Part shown: in pieces, positions 9,395 to 17,046 of the stretch
Layout of the letters: the number at the start of each line of letters is the position of its first letter
Numbering within the stretch: position 1 is the stretch's first letter
From: Pseudomonadota bacterium
GTDB lineage: Bacteria; Pseudomonadota; Alphaproteobacteria; Rhizobiales; Hyphomicrobiaceae
DNA: 64,000 bases
Direction: 5' to 3'
Assembly (NCBI GenBank): GCA_018242295.1
Contig: JAFECE010000002.1
Coordinates: 62,001 to 126,000 of the forward strand
Position numbers and translations under genes: made by a program
The notes under the pieces: generated by a model
What the model saw: only the letters and a program-made list of their open reading frames with translations
Told to the model about the DNA's origin: nothing
Databases searched by the model: none

Positions 9395-9525
9395 TCACCC
9401 GCAGGAAATGGACTTGTGTCGTGTCTGTCGCCAACAGACAGACGCGCCAGCCGGCGATTGCGACGCGCGACCCACAGGTAGAGACCCGTCACCAGCACAG
9501 GAAGTTTTTGGCCGACTTGTCCCAT
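9391..9525 (-). CDS. Possible 44-residue membrane peptide, coupled to the next gene
   Basis: Short frame MGQVGQKLPVLVTGLYLWVA followed by an Arg-rich segment (RRNRRLARL). One hydrophobic segment then positive residues fits a tiny inner-membrane protein. Its stop overlaps the start of the 66-residue membrane protein, which is the main support. No clear ribosome site precedes the ATG at 9525, and the frame is open much further upstream, so the start is uncertain. Confidence 0.3.
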   Translation of the reverse strand: MGQVGQKLPVLVTGLYLWVARRNRRLARLSVGDRHDTSPFPAGE

Positions 9526-10027
9526 GGGAAAATCGGAGTGCAAGGGAGATTGGTTGGGTTTGCGCAAGTTGAAACCGTGCTCCCCGTTCTTGTCAGCTGA
9601 ATTCCGAGCGGTGGTGCTTCGAGGGGCGGTCACGGGCAAGGGTGCGGAGGAGGCACACATGCGTTCAATCCTCCTACATGCGCTTTCCCAAACCGGGCAC
9701 GGTCTCCGCCGCATCGACAGTGAGGACATTCCCGAGACTTGGACGGTGACCGTCACAGCATAGGCAGTTGCTGAGAAACGCAATGACGCATCTCTTGACG
9801 GCGGCGAGCTGGCAAGTCGACCGCACGATTTCGGAAGAATGGAACGATACGGTCGGTGCGCGCCCCGATAAAAATTTGCACGAATGAGAGCAAACGCCAG
9901 GGGCGCACAAGGTAGGCCTTCGCAACGAGCCTCAAGGGCCGGACGCTGACCTCCGAGCGACGCGCTGACATCGGACTTTAGAACTACTGCTGCTTCGTCA
10001 CGTTTTGCACTATTCGATAGATGAGCA
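9526..10027. other. Intergenic stretch without convincing gene
   Basis: About 500 bases between the small membrane-protein pair and kup. Frames here are open on both strands but show no recognisable protein, no ribosome sites and inconsistent composition. It may contain decayed coding sequence. Promoter elements of kup should lie at its right end, but none stands out. Confidence 0.4.
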
Positions 10028-10045
10028 ATGTGGGCTCGAGATCTA

Positions 10046-11953
10046 ATGTCGACGACGAGAGGAAAAAGCGGCTTGGAGGGGATCAATCAGGTGCCGGTGA
10101 GACAATCAAGTTTAGCCGCTCTTGGCTTAGCTTCCCTTGGCGTCGTTTTCGGGGATATTGGAACGAGCCCTTTATACACCTTGAAAACCGTTGTGACGCT
10201 CGCCGGCGGCAAATCCGATCCGGACGTCGTTCTCGGCTGCCTGTCACTCATCATCTGGACCCTCACAATCATTACGACCATCAAGTACGTGATGGTTGCG
10301 ATGCAAATCGATAACGACGGCGAAGGGGGGATACTGGCGCTGATGTCGCTGATCGGCATCAAACGTCATAACCGGCCGATGATCATCGCTGCAGGCCTTT
10401 TCGGCGCGGCGCTCATCTATGGTGACGGCGCAATCACCCCCGCAATCTCGGTCTTGTCGGCCGTTGAAGGTCTGGAGCGCGCGGCGCCGACTGTCGCGCC
10501 TTATATCCTGCCGCTCACGATCGGCATACTCGTCGCATTGTTTCTTATCCAGCCGCTGGGGACGGCGCGAATTGGCCGTGCCTTTGGTCCAATCATGCTT
10601 CTTTGGTTCGTTGTGATCGGATTGCTCGGCCTTATAGGGATGTTCCGCCATCCTTCCGTTATCGCCGCCATAAACCCAGTGTATGCGATCCATTTCCTGG
10701 CAATGAGCGGTGTTACCGGCTTTTTGGTGCTTGGCGGTGTGTTCCTATGCGTTACGGGCGCCGAAGCGCTCTACGCAGACATGGGCCATTTCGGTGCGGC
10801 CCCAATTCGCCTCTCGTGGTTCGCGATCGTTTTTCCGGCCCTTTTCTTTTCCTATGCCGGACAGAGCGCCTATATTCTTGATAACGGCGCGAGCGACGAC
10901 AACATCTTTTTCCGTCTCTGCCCGGATTCGCTGCTTCTTCCTCTCGTCATCTTGGCGACGTTGGCAACAATCATCGCCAGCCAATCAATCATTTCCGGCG
11001 CGTTCTCGATGACGCGACAAGCGATCCGGCTAGGCTGGATGCCGCGTATGTTCATTACGCAAACGTCGGAGGAAGGATATGGCCAGATCTATGTCGGTGT
11101 CGTCAACTGGCTGCTCATGCTGGTAACGATCGGTCTCGTGCTGGCATTTCGCAAATCGGATAACCTGGCTTCGGCGTATGGTATCGCCGTCTCTGCAACC
11201 ATGCTGATGACGAGCGTCCTCCTGTTCATCGCCATGCGCGAAATTCTACAGTGGAGCGTGATCAAAGCTGCAATTGTCGCCGGCGTCTTTCTGACTGTCG
11301 ACTCGATGTTTTTCGCCGCCAATCTGGTCAAGATTGCCGATGGCGGGTACGTTCCGCTCATTCTCGCGGCGTCCGTTTATGCCGTTATGTACATCTGGCA
11401 CATCGGGCAGACGGCCATACGCGATCGTCTCCGGGACCGGCGAAAAATCCCTCTTTCGATGTTTCTTGAGGGCCTCTCCGCCGCGGGCGTATCCCGCGCG
11501 CGAGGGTCTGCGGTATTCCTAACGCGCGTGAAAACGGAAACTCCGCCGGTCATCTCTTGGTATGTCGACCATTCCCATTCATTGCAGGAACGGGTCGTCG
11601 CGCTGACAATCGAAACTCAACCCACGCCTTGGGTAGATGATGCGAGCCGCGCCACACTCACGCTCGAAGGTCCAAACTTCTGGCGCGTGAACGCACGTTA
11701 CGGATTTCTCGAGCGACCTGACGTGACGCGACTGCTCGACGACCTCACAAAGCGCGGCTGCGGCGTGGACCTTACGGATGTGACGTATTATGTGGCGGTC
11801 GAAACCGTAGTTTCACGAGAGGATGGAGGCGGCCTGCCAAAATGGCTCGTCGCCGTCTTCGCTCTCTTCCATCGCAATTCCATGCATCTCTCAGACGCAT
11901 TCAATTTCCCGCGCGACCGCCTCATCGAGATCGGGAGGCAGGTCGCCATCTAG
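10046..11953 (+). CDS. kup: Low-affinity K+ transporter Kup
   Basis: Potassium/proton symporter of the KUP/HAK family in the inner membrane. The hallmark GLASLGVVFGDIGTSPLYTLK is near the N-terminus, followed by about twelve membrane segments (for example IYGDGAITPAISVLSAVEGL and FSYAGQSAYIL) and a hydrophilic C-terminal domain from ~residue 450 (YGFLERPDV). 635 residues from the ATG at 10046; an ATG at 10028 in the same frame adds six residues and cannot be excluded. Single gene; the next gene is convergent, 19 bases on. With the kdp operon at 39-47.6 kb the window carries both constitutive and inducible potassium uptake. Confidence 0.95.
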   Translation: MSTTRGKSGLEGINQVPVRQSSLAALGLASLGVVFGDIGTSPLYTLKTVVTLAGGKSDPDVVLGCLSLIIWTLTIITTIKYVMVAMQIDNDGEGGILALMSLIGIKRHNRPMIIAAGLFGAALIYGDGAITPAISVLSAVEGLERAAPTVAPYILPLTIGILVALFLIQPLGTARIGRAFGPIMLLWFVVIGLLGLIGMFRHPSVIAAINPVYAIHFLAMSGVTGFLVLGGVFLCVTGAEALYADMGHFGAAPIRLSWFAIVFPALFFSYAGQSAYILDNGASDDNIFFRLCPDSLLLPLVILATLATIIASQSIISGAFSMTRQAIRLGWMPRMFITQTSEEGYGQIYVGVVNWLLMLVTIGLVLAFRKSDNLASAYGIAVSATMLMTSVLLFIAMREILQWSVIKAAIVAGVFLTVDSMFFAANLVKIADGGYVPLILAASVYAVMYIWHIGQTAIRDRLRDRRKIPLSMFLEGLSAAGVSRARGSAVFLTRVKTETPPVISWYVDHSHSLQERVVALTIETQPTPWVDDASRATLTLEGPNFWRVNARYGFLERPDVTRLLDDLTKRGCGVDLTDVTYYVAVETVVSREDGGGLPKWLVAVFALFHRNSMHLSDAFNFPRDRLIEIGRQVAI

Positions 11954-11972
11954 GATGATCTTGCTCGCTGCG

Positions 11973-12476
11973 TCATAGTGCTTTTTCCATTGGTTCCGCC
12001 CTCAATAGAAGCACGAAGACAAGAACGTGGCTGACGAGCAGCATGGGCACATAAAGCGCCGGGATATAAATGCCTGCGCCGAAGAGGCCAGGATTTCCGA
12101 TTTTCGTTACCCCCATGTAATAGGCATTTAGAAGATCCAGCGTGCCCCAGATGTTGAATATCCAGACAATCGGAACGGCGCTCGGCCAACGCCAAGAGAG
12201 TGCCGCCATTGAAAGAAGCGCGAGAACAGCTGCGATGATATCACCCCATCCGACGCTATTGGCGAAATCTGGACTCAACTCCGAAGATACGAACCCGGAT
12301 ACCAAAAAGTTCATCCCCAAGAACCTGAACGCATGGAAAGCTGCGAGCAGTCTCAGAGCGTCATAGCGCGGCATAGTGCGAAGCGCGGGCCAGACATAAA
12401 TGTAGGCCACTGCCGAACTTGCCAGGAAGGTGCCGACGACACTGAGTACGAATGGAAGATTGAAGTTCGGTGCCAT
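11973..12476 (-). CDS. Conserved multi-pass membrane protein, unknown function
   Basis: 167 residues with four to five hydrophobic helices (NLPFVLSVVGTFLASSAVAYIYVWPAL, GWGDIIAAVLALLSMAALSW, VWIFNIWGTLDLLNAYY, ALYVPMLLVSHVLVFVLLL). It looks like an integral inner-membrane protein of a conserved uncharacterised family. It lies between kup (convergent) and the small ferredoxin-fold gene, 76 bases from the latter and on the same strand, so these two could be one transcript controlled by the divergent LysR regulator. No catalytic motif is visible. Confidence 0.7.
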   Translation of the reverse strand: MAPNFNLPFVLSVVGTFLASSAVAYIYVWPALRTMPRYDALRLLAAFHAFRFLGMNFLVSGFVSSELSPDFANSVGWGDIIAAVLALLSMAALSWRWPSAVPIVWIFNIWGTLDLLNAYYMGVTKIGNPGLFGAGIYIPALYVPMLLVSHVLVFVLLLRAEPMEKAL

Positions 12477-12552
12477 TTTCGGATTCCTTTGTGTTTGCGA
12501 CTACGGGCAGGTGAGGTCGAAACCAGCAGATTCGGTTCGACATCAGCGGCGC

Positions 12553-12954
12553 TCAGGAATTGGTCAGGAGCAAGCGGAGCGGTAACAGCGGACCGACTGC
12601 GATGTACTCGTGATCGATGAGATTTTGCTTGGCCAACGGTAGGCCCTCCATGATTGCGTGCGCCTCGGCAACGTCCCTGGCATTCAACAAGAAGACGGCT
12701 CCCCGCCCATCGCCGCGCGAATACCATTCACGAACCTTCCCATTGAGATAGCTCTGCACGGTCTGCCGGATTTCATCCGGCATGACGGCCATGACTTGTT
12801 CGCGTGTGACGCCCGCCTTCACGGTGAGGACGACCATTACGCCAGTGGTTGTGGGTGAGGTGGCTTGTGCTTGGGCAACGGATGGATGGGTCATGGAAGT
12901 AGCGCCTATCAGATGGGGGTGAGTGCCAAAACGTTCGTTACGGACGGCTTTCAT
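12553..12954 (-). CDS. Small dimeric alpha/beta-barrel protein, muconolactone-isomerase-like
   Basis: The C-terminal ~95 residues (VMVVLTVKAGVTREQVMAVMPDEIRQTVQSYL...WYSRGDGRGAVFLLNARDVAEAHAIMEGLPLA) have the beta-alpha-beta pattern of the ferredoxin-like family that includes muconolactone isomerase and YCII proteins. The enzyme activity, if any, is unknown. The start is uncertain: ATG at 12954 has GGAG 11 bases before; an ATG at 12894 would give a shorter N-terminus. It is divergent from a LysR regulator 138 bases away, which often means it is the regulator's target. Confidence 0.6.
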   Translation of the reverse strand: MKAVRNERFGTHPHLIGATSMTHPSVAQAQATSPTTTGVMVVLTVKAGVTREQVMAVMPDEIRQTVQSYLNGKVREWYSRGDGRGAVFLLNARDVAEAHAIMEGLPLAKQNLIDHEYIAVGPLLPLRLLLTNS

Positions 12955-13057
12955 CGGTCTCGTTTCTCCGATCACGACGGTCACCTTTAGTTCGTTGTGA
13001 TGGCCGCGATGTCGGCAGCGGTGCCGCTGATTAGGGCTTGGATATAAGACCGCTTTC

Positions 13058-13075
13058 CGCGAGCGACTATTCGCG
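13058..13075. promoter_or_regulatory. Possible LysR operator
   Basis: Inverted repeat CGCGA-N8-TCGCG in the divergent intergenic region, 16 bases before the LysR start. Its place and dyad shape suit autoregulation, but it has no exact T-N11-A core, so the assignment is weak. Confidence 0.25.
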
Positions 13076-13091
13076 ATAATGTTGATGGGCT

Positions 13092-14012
13092 ATGAAGCAA
13101 AACTTCACAGTCAGGAAGGGCGCGCTAGATGGCGTTGAGGCCTGCCTGAGTGTCGCCCAGCATCGTAGTTTTCGCCGAGCCGCTGCCGAACTTGGGGTAA
13201 CGCCATCAGCGATCAGCCAGGCGGTGCGCGCACTCGAGGTTCGCGTCGGTGCAGCACTCTTCATCCGCACGACTCGTAGCGTCGGTCTGACCGAGGCCGG
13301 CGAACGATTTCTTACACGCGCAAGGCCCGCCTTCGAAGAACTCGTTGCCGCAAGCGGGGCCGCGCGTGAACTCGGACAGCGACCGGCTGGGCTCTTGCGT
13401 CTCACTGTACCGCGTGCGGTGGTGCCGATTTTGCTGGAGCCGCTGGTCGCGTCCTTCTGCCGGGCGTATCCCGAGGTTGAGGTGGAGCTTGCCGCAAGCG
13501 AGGAACTGGTTGATCTCGCAGCTGAAGGTTTTGACGCTGGCATAAGATTAGGCCAGTTCATCGCCGCCGACATGATCGCGGTTCGGCTGACGAAACCATT
13601 CCCTTTCATGATCGTCGGCAGCCCAGCGTATCTCGCCCGCAGCGGCCAGCCCAAGCGCCCGGACGATTTGCGCCAACACGCGTGCTTGAGATTGCGACGA
13701 TCTAACGGTGCACTCGCATCATGGTCGCTCAACGACAACGGACGTTCGATCGAGATTGCCGTATCCGGCCCTTTCATCGCCAACGACTTTCCCACGATGC
13801 TTGGCGCGGCCGTCGAAGGCGTGGGTCTTGCGCAAGTGCCTGCACCGCTCGCCACCGGCGCCGTGACGACGGGAAAGCTCGTCCAAGTGTTGGAGCAATT
13901 CGCGCCGATGTTGCCGGGTGTGTTCCTGTACTATCCCGGCCACCGGCAAATCATGCCGAAGCTGCGAGCGTTCATCGATCACGTGAAGAGCCATTCGGTG
14001 GGCGCCAAATAA
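13092..14012 (+). CDS. LysR-family transcriptional regulator
   Basis: 306 residues. N-terminal winged helix-turn-helix at ~10-70 (ACLSVAQHRSFRRAAAELGVTPSAISQAVRALEVRVGAALFIRTTRSVGLTEAG) and a C-terminal substrate-binding domain (~95-300: LRLTVPRAVVPILLEPLVASF, FDAGIRLG, GVFLYYPGHRQIMPKLRAFIDHV). It is of the CrgA/DmlR-like subtype that often controls a divergent oxidoreductase or small-molecule gene. Divergent partner: the muconolactone-isomerase-like gene. Effector unknown. Confidence 0.92.
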   Translation: MKQNFTVRKGALDGVEACLSVAQHRSFRRAAAELGVTPSAISQAVRALEVRVGAALFIRTTRSVGLTEAGERFLTRARPAFEELVAASGAARELGQRPAGLLRLTVPRAVVPILLEPLVASFCRAYPEVEVELAASEELVDLAAEGFDAGIRLGQFIAADMIAVRLTKPFPFMIVGSPAYLARSGQPKRPDDLRQHACLRLRRSNGALASWSLNDNGRSIEIAVSGPFIANDFPTMLGAAVEGVGLAQVPAPLATGAVTTGKLVQVLEQFAPMLPGVFLYYPGHRQIMPKLRAFIDHVKSHSVGAK

Positions 14013-14228
14013 ATCCGGCACCGATAGCCTCTTCGATGTCCAATTGTGGGATCTTGCGACCGACAGTCTATGTCAGCGACGCGCAAATTGTATCCAAATT
14101 CTCAGCAATTGATCAGATGGCAGATTGGCCAGACGTTACACCGCGCCACTCGCGGTTATCCCAGTTCTCCAATCCAACCGAGTGTCTATAATCTCCCGTC
14201 GCCAGGAGCTTGAAGAGGAGGAGACGCT

Positions 14229-14546
14229 ATGGCGAAGTATCTCGTGCAGGGTTCTTACACCGATCAGGGTCTGAAAGGCCTGTTAAAGGAGGGCGGCTCG
14301 AAACGACGAGCTGTGGTCGAACAACTCGCCAAGAAGATCGGCGGTAAGCTCGAAGCATTCTATTTCGCATTTGGCGGCGATGACTTCGTCATTATTCTCG
14401 ATTTGCCGAGCAACACGGACATGGCAGCTGCCGCCATCGTCGCCCAGGCCAGTGGCACGGTGAAGTCTCGGGTCACGGTCCTCATGACTCCGGAGGATAT
14501 GGACCAAGCGGTGCAAAGAAAAGTCGACTTCCGCCCACCGGAGTAA
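14229..14546 (+). CDS. GYD-domain protein
   Basis: 105-residue protein fitting the GYD family (YLVQGSYTDQGLKGLLKEGGSKRRAVVEQL, AFYFAFGGDDFVIILDLPSN). These are ferredoxin-fold small proteins common in Hyphomicrobiales, of unknown function. The ATG has a strong ribosome site (GAGGAGGAG). It stands alone after the LysR gene, with about 215 bases between that hold no visible gene. Confidence 0.85.
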   Translation: MAKYLVQGSYTDQGLKGLLKEGGSKRRAVVEQLAKKIGGKLEAFYFAFGGDDFVIILDLPSNTDMAAAAIVAQASGTVKSRVTVLMTPEDMDQAVQRKVDFRPPE

Positions 14547-14659
14547 AGGGGCGGCGTTCTTCATGAAACGTCCGCCAACGACCAGAAAGTGATCGTGCAG
14601 CTAAGTTTTCGGCAGCCGCACTTGGACTGACGCTCGACCCCAAGTCGGTCTCAGTGCTT

Positions 14660-14872
14660 CTATTCGGCGATATAGTTCTCGGCTTCTTCCAGCGAGAACG
14701 AATAGGGGTGTGTGTGGCTGTGCGAACGGATAGGCCCACCAAAGTCTGGATCGACAACCAAGTATCGACCGCGATCGTGGCCGAGGCTCGCTTTACGAAT
14801 TGCGAGCCCCTTGCGCGCAGCACTGCGACGTAGGCGGCGCTCACGAGCTGAGAGCATATCCTTCTGAGCCAT
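14660..14872 (-). CDS. Small conserved basic protein of Hyphomicrobiales type
   Basis: 70 residues beginning MAQKDMLSARERRLRRSAAR and containing GRYLVVDPDFGG and a C-terminal SFSLEEAENYIAE. This layout (ARERRLRR, then a short GxYxLVDP hairpin, then a LxLDEVExYL helix) is a widespread small protein in Rhizobiales, often found as many paralogs. Function is unknown; the basic helix plus beta-hairpin could bind nucleic acid, which is only a guess. Confidence 0.65.
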   Translation of the reverse strand: MAQKDMLSARERRLRRSAARKGLAIRKASLGHDRGRYLVVDPDFGGPIRSHSHTHPYSFSLEEAENYIAE

Positions 14873-15015
14873 ACATCTTCACTTTTTGTCTGGCCCCAAC
14901 GAAGTCAATAGGCGTCTTTGGCAATTTGTTCTGCCCGACGGACAAGAAATGTGGATGTAAGCACTGTGCGCGACGAGTTAAGTTCAGCAAAGAAGGGGGA
15001 GATTGGAGATTTGCT

Positions 15016-15360
15016 ATGTCAAAGCCGATTAAAATTCAGATCCTGGAGAGGGCCCGAGCCCTGATTGATGACCAACGGCGTTGGTGTCGGGGCGACCTCG
15101 CGCGGGATGCGATGGATGATTCTGTCGGCCCAACAGACAGCACTGCTGAGAGACGTTGCGCCTTGGGCGCTCTTGTGGCAGCGGCTTGTGAATTCACCGA
15201 CGATCTTCATCTGGCGCACGAGTTTGCAATGACGGCCATGAGGCCCTTCGTTGGAGCCACCGCGCTCACGCACATCAACGACACTGAAGGTCACGCTGCC
15301 GTACTCGCTCTCTTCGACATCGCTATCGAGCGAGATCGAGAAGGTCGGTCTAATGCCTGA
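15016..15360 (+). CDS. DUF6197-like conserved protein
   Basis: 114 residues from the ATG at 15016, behind an AAGGGGGAGATTGGAG stretch. The sequence ILERARALIDDQRRWCRGDLARD and the C-terminal LTHINDTEGHAAVLALFDIAIER match a family of uncharacterised actinobacterial and alphaproteobacterial proteins (HINDxxGHAAVLxxFDxAI motif). The frame is open upstream to 14800, but that part overlaps the small basic gene and looks non-coding. Function unknown. Confidence 0.7.
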   Translation: MSKPIKIQILERARALIDDQRRWCRGDLARDAMDDSVGPTDSTAERRCALGALVAAACEFTDDLHLAHEFAMTAMRPFVGATALTHINDTEGHAAVLALFDIAIERDREGRSNA

Positions 15361-15445
15361 GCTCTTCGAGCTCACAGAACAGTTCCAGCGCCTCGGGATT
15401 GGCAAGCACCTGTTTGTTCTTCCCCCTCGCGGCCCATGACGACAT
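15350..15445 (-). CDS. Possible 31-residue peptide
   Basis: Frame MSSWAARGKNKQVLANPEAL continuing to ...FCELEELRH. Its composition (amphipathic, acidic helix with Leu/Glu repeats) is protein-like, unlike the other five frames here. There is no good ribosome site directly upstream. It could be the tail of a degraded gene. Low confidence. Confidence 0.22.
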   Translation of the reverse strand: MSSWAARGKNKQVLANPEALELFCELEELRH

Positions 15446-15492
15446 CGCGCGGCATGCTCACGCGACCTCCCGGCGCCTGACCGTGTTGAGCT

Positions 15493-15750
15493 TCAGAGAC
15501 CCATCGCCTTGTGGGCTTCTTCCATGTGCTTGACGCATCCATCCATGTCCTTGGCCTTCATGGCGTCCTTAGACATGGCGAGATGGGTTTTGGCTTCTTT
15601 TTTCTTCGCAGCATCGGACATCTTGCCGATGCTGGACTCCATCTTTTGCATGTGGGCGTTGGTGCACCACTCCTTCGCTTTATCCTGGGCAGAGGCCGGG
15701 AGACCAGCGATCATGATTGCAAAAGCCGCTAAGACAGTCACTCTGAACAT
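15493..15750 (-). CDS. Small exported Lys/Met-rich protein
   Basis: 85 residues from the ATG at 15750 (AAGGATC upstream): signal peptide MFRVTVLAAFAIMIAGLPASAQ, then a mature ~63-residue helical domain with two Cys (WCTNAHMQKMESSIGKMSDAAKKKEA and DMDGCVKHMEEAHKAMGL). Probably a small periplasmic helical hairpin, perhaps stapled by one disulfide. Several His and Met residues could bind metal, but this is speculation. The frame extends 24 codons upstream, without signal-peptide character. Confidence 0.65.
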   Translation of the reverse strand: MFRVTVLAAFAIMIAGLPASAQDKAKEWCTNAHMQKMESSIGKMSDAAKKKEAKTHLAMSKDAMKAKDMDGCVKHMEEAHKAMGL

Positions 15751-16023
15751 GGATTTTGATCCTTCTGTTCGGGATCTCCTCACAACACAGCGACCATCTC
15801 GTAAGTTGCGGGCGCGTGCCAATTTAATGCAGCGTGCAGTCGTCCCTCGTTAGCGCACGATAACAAATCTGGATCTCAATTCCCCAAGTCTGATCCCGCC
15901 ATGGCTCGACCGCACACGTACATTTTAGATTTGCCTAGATTTGCGGACATCGCAACGAAGCCGTCGCGACTTTGGGTGTCGGAATGGTGCGCAATTGGAT
16001 CGTTTGTCCGGCCGTGAGTTCGA

Positions 16024-16335
16024 TTATGGACAGAACCAGATTGGCCCTACGACAACACAACCCATGTCGCGCCAGCGGCTGGGTCGGCGGCCAAAACGAC
16101 GCCACCCGGGCGGCGGCCGTCTGTAATGGTGACCGGGTCTCCAGTGTGGCGGCGGACGCATCCCGCCCGGCCGCGTCGCCGGTGGGCGATGGGGTCTATT
16201 CGGGCGCCGTGCTTGCACCTTCTCCACATGTCCACTCGTCGCGGCAGTGCTGCTGGACGGGACGCTTGGCCCAAGTGCCCAAGCTGATGACACCGCGAAG
16301 AGAGCTGGCGCAAAAACAAGAACTAGCGCTTTCAT
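16024..16335 (-). CDS. Exported Pro/Arg/His-rich small protein
   Basis: 103 residues: signal peptide (MKALVLVFAPALFAVSSAWA), then a strongly basic low-complexity region with Arg/Pro/His/Trp/Gly (RPNRPHRPPATRPGG, PGHHYRRPPPGWRRFG) and a C-terminal DMGCVVVGPIWFC with two Cys. A very good ribosome site AAAAGGAGATAAA precedes the ATG. Similar Pro/Arg/Trp-rich exported proteins are frequent in Bradyrhizobium and Hyphomicrobium relatives; function unknown. Confidence 0.65.
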   Translation of the reverse strand: MKALVLVFAPALFAVSSAWALGPSVPSSSTAATSGHVEKVQARRPNRPHRPPATRPGGMRPPPHWRPGHHYRRPPPGWRRFGRRPSRWRDMGCVVVGPIWFCP

Positions 16336-17046
16336 TTTATCTCCTTTTCGCAGCGGTGAGTTCGATACGACAGGTACGTCGAAAAGCCATGCTAGGTGTC
16401 GTTGCGGCTTGCGCTCGTTCAGCCGACGATCAACTTTCGCCGATGGCCATTGTTCCAGTCCTAGGGTTCCATGATTAAGCGGCTTGATTGGTCATGCCGC
16501 GAGATTGCGGTTTGCGGGGGCAGATTCCGACCGGACAATCTTCGCTTTCTCGCACTGCGGCCGAACCGAACCAAGCGGGGGGATGTCTATGTTCGCGGAG
16601 GGCGAGAACGGGACGCGATGCTCCTCACACAGCGTCCGAAATTGAATCTGGCAACAGGCTTGGCGGGCAGCCGTTGATCGACAATCGTACGTGCCGCTAT
16701 TCGTCCGCTATGGGCCCGAAGCGGACAATTGCTCGCAGTCAACTCAACGTCCGCTCTTCGCTCGATGCTCGACCTGATAAGTTGGCGCGGCCGTCGGCCT
16801 TCCACCCGGAGTCAAGTGTCGCTGCTCTGGAAGCGAATCTGGGAAAGCGTGTGGTACGTCCGTAACAAGTCAACCTAAGATGCATAATTATCAGTTCTGG
16901 TGACGACCCTTGTTTCGGCAGTATTTTATTGGTCTCCGAGTTCCAGCGTCCGGATCTTTCCCGTCGATTTTTCATCCTCGCCAACAGCACTCGGTTTGCT
17001 GATAATCCCGCGCAGTTTTCTTAAGCTTCGTAGGTTGAACGTTACA
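16336..17046. other. Long intergenic region before the subtilase
   Basis: About 700 bases without a convincing gene. Short frames occur on both strands, but none has a ribosome site with recognisable protein. It contains the 16703-16726 palindrome and A/T-rich sequence near 16870-17040, which should hold the subtilase promoter. Confidence 0.45.
16703..16726. repeat. Palindromic element GTCCGCT-N10-AGCGGAC
   Basis: Perfect 7-bp arms in a non-coding stretch. Similar short imperfect repeats built on (GTCCGCT...AGCGGAC) are common in Rhizobiales intergenic DNA, and neighbouring sequence (CGTCCGCTCTTCGCTC) repeats part of an arm. I see it as a decayed dispersed repeat. Confidence 0.4.

Noticed and set aside
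9391-10086. 231-residue minus-strand open frame
   Set aside because: Only the last ~44 residues look protein-like; the rest is Arg/Ser/Pro-rich as in shadow frames.
14800-15015. In-frame upstream extension of the DUF6197-like gene
   Set aside because: It overlaps the opposite small basic gene, has Cys/Lys-rich composition unlike the family, and the ATG at 15016 has a better ribosome context.
15972-16478. 168-residue plus-strand frame opposite the exported Pro/Arg-rich gene
   Set aside because: It is the antisense of a gene with a signal peptide and an excellent ribosome site.
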